Source: Neofusicoccum parvum
Taxonomy: Eukaryota; Ascomycota; Dothideomycetes; Botryosphaeriales; Botryosphaeriaceae
DNA: 64,000 nt
NCBI GenBank assembly: GCA_020912385.1
Contig: CP087213.1
Coordinates: 2,108,001-2,172,000 of the forward strand
Direction: 5' to 3'
The notes beneath the pieces are model-generated. The model saw only the letters and a program-made list of their open reading frames with translations. It was not told the DNA's origin and searched no databases. Shown here piece after piece: positions 57,386 through 64,000 of this stretch; position 1 is the first letter of the stretch, and every line of letters begins with the position of its first letter. The translations under genes and the position numbers were made by a program.

Positions 57386-59268
57386 TAACGCGGCGGAGAC
57401 GAGATTTACATCGGCTTGACCAGATGGCGAGTCAACTGCACTTTTCTTCCATTTCTTGTACCTGTATTGCGTGGGCGCATTCACGGATGGCGTTCTGGCT
57501 GACGTCCGTCTTTACGCCTTTCAACTCAATGATAAAGAGTCAAACATGACAAGGTTCCTACCATTGAACGTTCGCAATGCCCTCTCGTACAACAAAGGTT
57601 CAACAGAAGAGAGAAGTGCAATCACTCAAGCGCAAAGCGACGTCCAAACATGCGCAGTCCACCTGGTTGGACGTTTACCTCCCTGCCAACGAAGAACCTC
57701 GAAGCTCAGGGTCAGGGGCAAATAGGCGTGTCAGCCACGGCGCAACCAGCCGTCAGTAAGGTTGTGGCTTTCCGGCTGCATAGGCATAAAAGAAAAGGAG
57801 GGAGACGGCGGAAGCTTATTAGTCGCAAGCCGAAATGAGTATTGGACGCGCATGTGGCGTTCTTCAATGGCGCCGGCAACCCTGAGCATTAAACACAGCG
57901 TTAAGGCGGCAGAAGATTCCTGCTTCCCCATCACGATTATCAATCGTGCCGGGGATTTCAGTTCCGATGCAGTGCAGAGACGTGGAGGCATCTGCCGTCT
58001 TGTTTCTGTTGACTGTTGAAGATTTTGCGTTCAGATGCGAAGTCAAAAAAGATGTTTCATTGGGGAGAGGTCGACGTCCAGTCTCATTGGCCCGGCTGAG
58101 GCGCCGGCACGATCCTTGCACCAATGTTTATGCCTGCTCGATCGGTCCTTGCCCAAGTGCACCCAAAAGGCAGCTGGGTGAAGGGGTGCGTGGCCGCGTT
58201 CGTCGTGAAAACTCTGCGGCGGACGAAGGCACAACGGCCTCTGATGCCTTGGCAGTGACAATTGGCATCGCGTCAAGAACGTCACACTCCCGCCTGCCGC
58301 TGCCTCTGGCACGATCTCGATCGACGTGCCCGGACGGCCAGCGGCAAGCACCGGAGCGGCCTCCAAGCGAGCTGGGGGCAAACTGCGGAGGAAATACGAC
58401 ATGGATTCTGGACAATTCCAGCCCTCCACCGCGGACAAACAGTTGATCCAGTAGCCCGCAGCCACCAGCACCGGGATGGCCGGCCAGCCTGCTCGCCCAG
58501 TCACCTCACCCGCCCTCCACCCCTTTTCCTCTCTAGTGCGCCGGCAGAGTATTGGTTTCTGTCTGTCTTGCTCGTGTTTGCCTGCCTGCGTTGTCCACAT
58601 GGCCTCGCGCCGAACACGAACTGCCAGCCACCGCCTGCTCGCCGCGCCGCTCCTCCACCGGCGGGCGTGACGCCATGACAGGTCGATTCCCGCCTGAGCC
58701 GCTGCGCTGGCAGGCCGCGGAGGGAGGAAAAACCACGCGGGCTTTCCGTGCTTGCCGGCGAATACGGGCCTGCGGCGACCGACTAGACGGCGGCTATGAC
58801 GACCATCCAGCCATCCAGCCATCCAGGCCTCGCCCGGTTGCATTTGCGGGGCAAGGTATAGCCGTGCCTGTGCCTTTTCTGCTCGTGGCGTGGCACAACC
58901 CAGGCCTCCTCCACAAATGACAGGCCGCCAACCCTGCTAGCCGGCTGCTAATGATAGCATCGCCCGTCTGCCAGCGCAAGCCCTTTTGGGCTGCATACCG
59001 TTTACAGCCGGCTCCCAAGCCACCTGATCCGTCCGTCACGCCCCGTTCCTGCGGCTCCGGGGGCGGTACGTCAGCCCATGGCCATGCAGGTACCTAGGCG
59101 GTTAAGCCGTGTTTTTTCTCCTGCTTCCTGCATATAAGTAGCTTTTGCCCTCCCCTGTCAATTGCGCTCTTTTACTCTTCGCTCTTCTGCCATTTACCTC
59201 GTGTGTGTGAAGATTCAAAACAAAAGTACTCTACACTCGTTATAATTATTCCTTATTAATAAACCGTA
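57386..59268. promoter_or_regulatory. Long intergenic region with TATA-like element before the GH17 gene
   Basis: About 1.9 kb with no convincing gene. A TATA-like CATATAAGTA at 59131-59140 lies about 130 bp before the GH17 start, followed by a CT-rich and then AT-rich leader (ATTATTCCTTATTAATAAAC). Long upstream region and TATA suggest a strongly or condition-regulated gene. Confidence 0.5.
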
Positions 59269-61041
59269 ATGCGTTACTCCACCCTCCTCAGCCTCGCGGC
59301 AGGCCTTTCCACGGCCGCAGCCCAGTACAAGGGCTTCAACTACGGCGCCACCTTCACCACGGGCGCCGCCAAGCAACAGGCCGACTTCGAGAATGAGTTC
59401 AACATGGCCAAGAACCTGGTGGGCACGTCGGGCTTCACGTCCGCCCGCCTGTACACCATGATCCAGCACGGCACCACCAACACGCCCATCTCGGCCATCC
59501 AAGCCGCCATCGACACCAAGACGACGCTGCTCCTTGGTCTCTGGGCGTCGGCCGGCCAGGCCAACTTCGACAACGAGGTCGCCGCCCTCAAGGCCGCCAT
59601 CACGCAGTACGGCTCAGCCTTCACGGACCTGATCGTCGGCATCAGCGTCGGCTCCGAGGACCTGTACCGCATCTCGCCGACGGGCATCCAAAACCTCTCG
59701 GGCGCGGGAGCCGAGCCGCAGGACCTGGTGCGCTACATCCAGCAGGTGCGCGCCGCCATCGCTGGCACCCCGGCCGCCAGCGCGCAGATCGGGCACGTCG
59801 ACACCTGGACGGCCTTCGTCAACGGCTCCAACGCTGATGTCATCAGCAACCTCGACTGGCTCGGCTTCGATGGCTACCCCTACTTCCAGAACACCATGGC
59901 CAACTCCATCGCCGAGGGCAAGGCGCTGTTCGACGACTCGCTCGGCCAGACCAAGGCCGCGTCCCAGGGCAAGCCCGTGTGGATCACCGAGACGGGCTGG
60001 CCGGTGTCCGGCAAGACGGAGAACCAGGCCGAGGCCAGCATCGCCAACGCGAAGACGTACTGGGACGAGGTCGGCTGCGGCGAGCTTTTCGGCAAGGTGA
60101 ACACCTGGTGGTACTCGCTCCAGGACGCGCTGCCCGACACTCCCAACCCCAGCTTCGGCCTCGTGCCGTCCGGCAGCAGCACTCCGTTGTTCGATCTGTC
60201 GTGCGATGCCGACAGCAGCTCCTCGTCGTCGTCTTCCGCTGCTTCGTCTGCTGCTTCATCTGCTGCCACGGGCGGCGCGTCTTCTGCCGCCTCCGCACCC
60301 GCCTCCACCGCCACGGCATCCGTCCCCGCCAACAACAACGGCGGCGGAGCCCCTGCCTCCTCTGCCGCCACGACCGCCGCCCCATCCGGCACTCCCTCCT
60401 CCCCCGACGACGAAGGCACCACGACCGTCATAGTCACGTACTACACGACGTACTGCCCGACCCCCGGCGTGACCTCGACCGCCACCAAGACCACAGCCGT
60501 GACGCAAACCACCACCGGCTTCGCCACCACGACCGTCAAATCCTCGCCGTCCTCCTGCCCGGCCAACCTCTCGGGCACCTACGAGTACCCGCACCTCATC
60601 GTGCCCGTCGACTCCGCGGCGCCCACCAAGGCCCACGGCACGCAGTACAACGGCAAGGTGTCCTCGACCGTCTCGTCGCTCTTCAACTTCGACCTCCCCG
60701 CCTCCTACGCCGGCAAGACGTGCAGCCTCGTCTTCCTGCTGCCCAACAAGTCCGACCTCGAGACGTCCGACTTCACGCTCGCCGGCCAGGGCGGCATCGC
60801 CGTGTCCCAGCTCGCCGCCCCCGCCACCGAGCAGACCACGTACGAGAACGTGCCCGCCGTCGCGAAGGAGGCGGGCGAGGTCGCCGCCGTGACGCCCGGC
60901 AACGGCTGGGTCGTCGCCACCGGGCCGTGCGCCGCCGGAACCAGGGTCGGGTACGAGGTCGCGGCGACGGGCGGGCTGGAGCTGGAGTGGTTCGAGGATT
61001 GGAACCCGAGCCCCATCGGCCTGTTTGTTACGGTGTGCTAA
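59269..61041 (+). CDS. Secreted GH17 beta-1,3-glucanase-type protein with C-terminal But2 domain
   Basis: Cell-wall protein acting on beta-1,3-glucan (endo-glucanase or glucanosyltransferase). One exon, 590 aa. Residues 1-~18 are a signal peptide ([18 protein letters not shown]). GH17 barrel to ~305: [20 protein letters not shown], the proton donor Glu in [12 protein letters not shown] (~129), [16 protein letters not shown], the nucleophile Glu in [14 protein letters not shown] (~241), and [21 protein letters not shown] Ser/Ala/Thr linker follows (~312-425). The C-terminal ~160 residues match the But2 C-terminal domain ([58 protein letters not shown]), ending [13 protein letters not shown]. 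No GPI signal seen. Confidence 0.92.
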   Translation: MRYSTLLSLAAGLSTAAAQYKGFNYGATFTTGAAKQQADFENEFNMAKNLVGTSGFTSARLYTMIQHGTTNTPISAIQAAIDTKTTLLLGLWASAGQANFDNEVAALKAAITQYGSAFTDLIVGISVGSEDLYRISPTGIQNLSGAGAEPQDLVRYIQQVRAAIAGTPAASAQIGHVDTWTAFVNGSNADVISNLDWLGFDGYPYFQNTMANSIAEGKALFDDSLGQTKAASQGKPVWITETGWPVSGKTENQAEASIANAKTYWDEVGCGELFGKVNTWWYSLQDALPDTPNPSFGLVPSGSSTPLFDLSCDADSSSSSSSSAASSAASSAATGGASSAASAPASTATASVPANNNGGGAPASSAATTAAPSGTPSSPDDEGTTTVIVTYYTTYCPTPGVTSTATKTTAVTQTTTGFATTTVKSSPSSCPANLSGTYEYPHLIVPVDSAAPTKAHGTQYNGKVSSTVSSLFNFDLPASYAGKTCSLVFLLPNKSDLETSDFTLAGQGGIAVSQLAAPATEQTTYENVPAVAKEAGEVAAVTPGNGWVVATGPCAAGTRVGYEVAATGGLELEWFEDWNPSPIGLFVTVC

Positions 61042-61685
61042 GCATTGGGTCGTGCTCGTTCTTTATAATGGGGTTCTTTTTCTTTGGAATATGGGATTTT
61101 TGGGGGGTTGTGTGGCTTGCATTTAATTCTGCTATCTGAAATAATAGTAGTGTAATTCTTACAAGACAAAGAAAAGTCCTTCTTTTGCATGTCAATTGGA
61201 TAGAATGTGGGTGGGATCGGTGAAGTCTCGAAAGAGCTGTGAAATTGCACTACCACAATGGTACCATACTATGTCTACAATGCAATTGCATCGCCAGTCT
61301 TCAATCAGTACTGTCCTACTCAATCTTGTTCCTCCTCCATTTCTTCTCAAAGTGTAAAACAGCCAAGTCCCATCCATGCTTGCTCTTACCTCTTAGCCCC
61401 GCCAATCTTTGTTTGAACATTCCAACATCGAAGAGACAGCGCAGAAAAAAGAACCAGCCTTCCCCATCCACCGGTCCACCGCACCAGCCCTTTCGCCCAG
61501 CCATCTACGCCCCACACAAGCCTCTTCCCCTCCAGCCCCCTCGCACTCGGCTCGCCCGTTCCCCGCAATCCCGGATACCCTCGCTGGACAGCCAAGACGA
61601 AAAAATCGCCGTCCCCACCGAGCAGCGCACGACCCAACCCCAGCCTCCACCCCCAACACAACACAACACACGCAAAAAGGAAACG
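61042..61685. other. Intergenic, 3' of GH17 gene and downstream flank of tRNA
   Basis: About 640 bp. AT-rich 3'UTR to ~61400, then C/A-rich low-complexity sequence up to the tRNA. The frames here have no motifs. Confidence 0.5.
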
Positions 61686-61787
61686 CTCCCCCGGACAGGC
61701 TTGAACTGTCAACCTCCTGATCGCAGTGGGAGCACCGGCAGTGCTCCCGTAACAGTCAGACGCGCTAGCCAATTGCGCCACGGGAGA
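61686..61787 (-). tRNA. tRNA-Asn (GTT) with a 28-nt intron
   Basis: Reverse-complement folds as a cloverleaf: acceptor TCTCCCG pairs with CGGGGGA, D-arm GCGC...GCGC, anticodon stem TCTGA with TCAGG, T-arm GACAG-TTCAAGC-CTGTC. Anticodon GTT is at 61751-61753 (AAC on the plus strand). The intron sits one base 3' of the anticodon (61722-61749), the standard eukaryotic position. No CCA is encoded, as expected for a nuclear gene. Removing the intron leaves about 74 nt. The fold has one wobble pair each in acceptor and anticodon stems. Confidence 0.9.
61722..61749 (-). other. tRNA intron with perfect 8-bp inverted repeat
   Basis: The intron contains GGGAGCAC and GTGCTCCC (61728-61735 and 61741-61748), separated by five bases, so it can form its own strong hairpin. 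Confidence 0.8.
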
Positions 61788-61880
61788 GGGATTTGGTGTT
61801 TCGATAGACGGTCTCTATCACGTGATAGAAAGGCGCTTCGGCAACGGGTACTATGTACTCTGGTTCGGCGGTCGGCGGTC

Positions 61881-62701
61881 TTAGGCCTTGGTATCGTGGA
61901 GTCGCGGTGGTTGTGTTGTGTTGTGTTGTGGTTGGGGGGAAGCGAGCCAATGAGCGTGAGAGGGCGGCGATATAGATTTTCGCGAGGGACGCCCCAAGGC
62001 TGGTTTAGGGTGCTCCCGCGAGGGGGGAGCGTGGGAGCGCGATGGAGGCTCGACAGCGGAGGAAGATAGACAAATGAAACCGAGCATGGAAGCTTGACGA
62101 TTGTTGTTGCGGTTGCGATTCTTGTCATTGCCGCCCTCAGGAAAGTAGTCGGTATTTTCTCCAATGAAGTCGTAGCCGCCAAGGCGAGGATCCGGACGAC
62201 GGCCGTAGTAGTTGAGGTTGTTGGTGTTGTAGTGATTCTCCTGTCCGTGGCGCCCGCGCCTACCGGCCGGGTCTTGATGGGTAAAGTCCAGGGCGCTTCG
62301 ACCGGAAAGGTTTATCTTGCAGCCATTTCAGGTCCCGTCGGGCAAGATTGCCGGAAACATTCCCCATTGGCCTGTCTGAGAGACACGGAGGTACCGCGAG
62401 TGAGTTTCCTGAGATGGCTGACGGATAGCGAATGCAGCGATCGGCGAGAATAGCTGTAGACAGCAGCGGCGGCGGCGGCCTTCGAGCTGCTTGCCACAGG
62501 AATCTGAGCGGGTCAGCATTTTGTGCACGAGGTTCCAACTAGGTCTTGACTTACCTGGTTAACGTGTGTCAAGAGCTCGTCACTTTCCTAGTTGCTGCCG
62601 CTGTGGCCGTCGTGAAGTCGTTGGGTCAGTATCGCGCGGTAGGCAGCATCAAAGGCGTTCGCGGGCTGAACTTGCCAAGGCGCTAGTCCATAATCCGCTA
62701 G
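61881..62701 (-). pseudogene. Decayed two-exon gene of unknown family with two in-frame stops
   Basis: Exon A runs from at most 62701 down to 62555 and reads APWQVQPANAFDAAYRAILT, then a TAG at 62588-62590, then ESDELLTHVNQ and a GTAAGT donor. Exon B starts at 62453 after CTACAG, phase 0: FSPIAAFAIRQPSQETHSRY, then a TGA at 62328-62330, then NGCKINLSGRSALDF, and on through NHYNTNNLNYYGRRPDP and GGYDFIGENTDYFPEGGNDK to a stop at 61881. Frame arithmetic holds: 12 codons from TAG to donor, 41 codons from acceptor to TGA, 150 codons after it including the final stop. The last ~60 codons are less protein-like. It may be a real but degraded gene; chance open frames in GC-rich DNA are the main alternative. 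Family not recognised. Confidence 0.42.
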
Positions 62702-63170
62702 TCACTATTCTCCGCACCGATAGTAAAAATATTGAGGTACGAACGGTTAAAGAGGAATAGGAAAAGAAGAAAGCTGGCCAAGGCAACCCCTGCTCTGCAA
62801 TAACATAAAAATGCGATTCGGATTTGACGTGAGAAAGTATTGACACGAGAAAGAACAAAAGACACAACCTCGAACCCACAAGCATCTTCATAAATACCCA
62901 TCTTACCTTTTTTACACACCAAAGCTTCTATCTTACCATCGTCTACACATCAATTCATACTGAGAAACAGCAAGATACCCCAGCCCAGTGCCATCTATGA
63001 GATCTTGTAAAAAATCCATGAAAACAGCGAAACCATCCTTGACATTCCATCCGCGTCTCCTTCTTCTCCCTCCTCTTCCAGACACCATTTTTGTACAACT
63101 CGGAAAAGAAAAAGAAAAACGACGTCTACACTTCTACGCATCTTCGCGCCTCCCCAACTCCCTCCCCTAC
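62702..63170. other. AT-rich intergenic region
   Basis: About 470 bp, AT-rich, between the 5' side of the decayed gene and the 3' end of the MFS gene. Short purine and pyrimidine runs; no gene recognised. Confidence 0.45.
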
Positions 63171-64000
63171 TCACTTCCCCCCCAACCTCCTCTCCCTCAC
63201 AAACCACGCGCTCACCGCCGCCCCGGCCACCAGCGCAACCTCGAGCCCAAACGCCGCCCTGGTGCTTTCCGCGTAGCACCTGCGCACCACCCGCGCCACG
63301 TCCGGCGCCAGCGACCCGATGTACTCGATGCTCTGCCTGACGCGCTCGGCGATCAGACGGGCCTCCTCGCCGCTGCCCAGCGCGGCCGCGAGGCGGGCGC
63401 GCAGCTCCTGGTTGACCAGGGTGGCCGCCACGCTGACGCCGAACACGCTGCCCAGGCTGCGGAACAGGTACGAGCACGCCGTCGCCACGGCCTGGTCCGC
63501 GTGGCTCGCGTTCGAGATGAGCCCGATCAGCGACGTCGTCACGCCGATGCCGTTCGAGAAGCCGCACACCACCAGCCCCAGCACGATGCCCAGCGTGCTG
63601 TCCACCACCACCCCCGCCGACGCCAGGATCACCCCCGCGCCCGCCACCAGCCCCGCGTACGCCGCGACCGTGATCCAGTAGTACCGGCCCGTCCACTGCA
63701 TGTAGAAGCCGCCGAAGAGCGAGCCCGTCACGCCCGCCACGATGCCCGGGATGAGGCGCACGCCGGCTTGCGTGGCCGACGCGCCGTCAACCACCTGGAA
63801 GTAGAGCGGGAGGTAGAAGAGCGCGGCCATGTAGCCTGAGAAGGAGAAGAAGTTGCAGAAATAGCAGGCTACGAGCGAGCGCTCGAAGATGATGTGGCCG
63901 GGCGCGAAGGGCTCAGATGCGATCTTGACCTCGACGAAGATGAAAATCAGGAAGAGCGGCACCGAGACTGCTAGGGAGATGATGGTGAGTCTATCGTTCC
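63171..64000 (-). CDS. MFS transporter, DHA2 (14-TM) family, C-terminal part (5' end beyond window)
   Basis: C-terminal ~275 residues of a drug:proton antiporter-2 type exporter; the start lies beyond position 64000. The visible part includes FIFVEVKIASEPFAPGHII, then GYMAALFYLPLYFQVVDGAS and ATQAGVRLIPGIVAGVTGSL (the typical DHA2 'Q-A-G-x-R-L-P' segment before a TM), plus ISNASHADQAVATACSYLFR and SLGSVFGVSVAATLVNQELR (the conserved DHA2 motif around the last TMs). Ends WFVRERRLGGK. No second intron is seen in the visible part. Substrate unknown; DHA2 members in fungi export drugs, siderophores or basic amino acids to the vacuole. Confidence 0.9.
   Translation of the reverse strand, partial: NDRLTIISLAVSVPLFLIFIFVEVKIASEPFAPGHIIFERSLVACYFCNFFSFSGYMAALFYLPLYFQVVDGASATQAGVRLIPGIVAGVTGSLFGGFYMQWTGRYYWITVAAYAGLVAGAGVILASAGVVVDSTLGIVLGLVVCGFSNGIGVTTSLIGLISNASHADQAVATACSYLFRSLGSVFGVSVAATLVNQELRARLAAALGSGEEARLIAERVRQSIEYIGSLAPDVARVVRRCYAESTRAAFGLEVALVAGAAVSAWFVRERRLGGK

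Noticed and set aside
56198..57484. 428-codon minus-strand open frame
   Set aside because: Antisense to COX10; Arg/Glu/Ala shadow without motifs.
59979..61139. 386-codon plus-strand frame inside the GH17 gene
   Set aside because: Out-of-frame shadow (Arg-rich) of the GH17 coding sequence.
1..64000. Transposons, viral genes or CRISPR-like arrays
   Set aside because: No transposase, reverse transcriptase, integrase or capsid-like protein and no regularly spaced direct repeats were seen; only coding repeats in SPT5 and short low-complexity tracts.

Overview
The window reads as nuclear DNA of a filamentous ascomycete (Pezizomycotina). Genes lie on both strands, are mostly 1-4 kb, and carry short GT-AG introns (about 50-110 nt). 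Intergenic DNA often has pyrimidine-rich leaders, and coding DNA is strongly GC-rich at third positions. Families typical of filamentous fungi occur: a fungal rhodopsin-like 7TM protein, Zn2Cys6/Fungal_trans_2, Myb-DUF7587, Atg28, a But2-domain GH17 and an NRPS-like reductase. The class may be Dothideomycetes, but that is a weak guess. No transposase, CRISPR, rRNA or organellar sequence was seen.

Layout. 0-11.3 kb: 3' part of a 1-Cys peroxiredoxin gene cut by the left edge (-), a DHA1 MFS transporter (+), a FAT1-type acyl-CoA synthetase (+), pyruvate kinase (-), and a divergent small gene (+). 11.7-13.3 kb: two adjacent broken genes (-), one of unknown family with a stop and two frameshifts, the other a nucleotidyltransferase-like gene with one in-frame TAG. 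13.4-19.7 kb: a metallophosphoesterase, a long A-T-R NRPS-like reductase with a one-base frame break in a C8 run, and a GFA-family enzyme (all -). 21-25 kb: a tiny membrane ORF with an amber at codon 5 (+), a small CaaX-ending ORF (-), an acidic hypothetical (-) and a 7TM rhodopsin-domain protein (-). 25.05-28.9 kb is a gene-poor stretch. 28.9-31.2 kb: Myb-DUF7587 protein (+). 32.35-39.6 kb: SPT5 (-) and a WDR6/Rtt10-type WD40 protein (+) sharing a ~325 bp divergent promoter. 41.2-46 kb: an acidic small ORF, a secreted alpha-carbonic anhydrase (-), and an Atg28-like coiled-coil protein (+). 46.3-53.0 kb: a DUR3-type urea transporter (-) and a Zn2Cys6 regulator (-). 53.9-57.4 kb: class-III aminotransferase (+) and COX10 (+). 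59.3-61.0 kb: secreted GH17-But2 protein (+). 61.7 kb: intron-containing tRNA-Asn(GTT) (-). 61.9-62.7 kb: a third decayed spliced gene (-). The right edge cuts a DHA2-type MFS transporter (-).

Most intact genes are housekeeping (glycolysis, heme A synthesis, transcription elongation, autophagy, antioxidant defence, lipid activation) mixed with accessory transporters and a secondary-metabolism-type reductase. I see no single pathway cluster. The most distinctive feature is a set of spliced or short genes broken by isolated in-frame stops, each one C-to-T change away from CAG or CGA, which suggests recent gene decay. Exon coordinates were worked out by hand from splice motifs and reading-frame arithmetic; where the exon lengths summed to a multiple of three this is noted. 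All family names come from recognised motifs, not from any database search.
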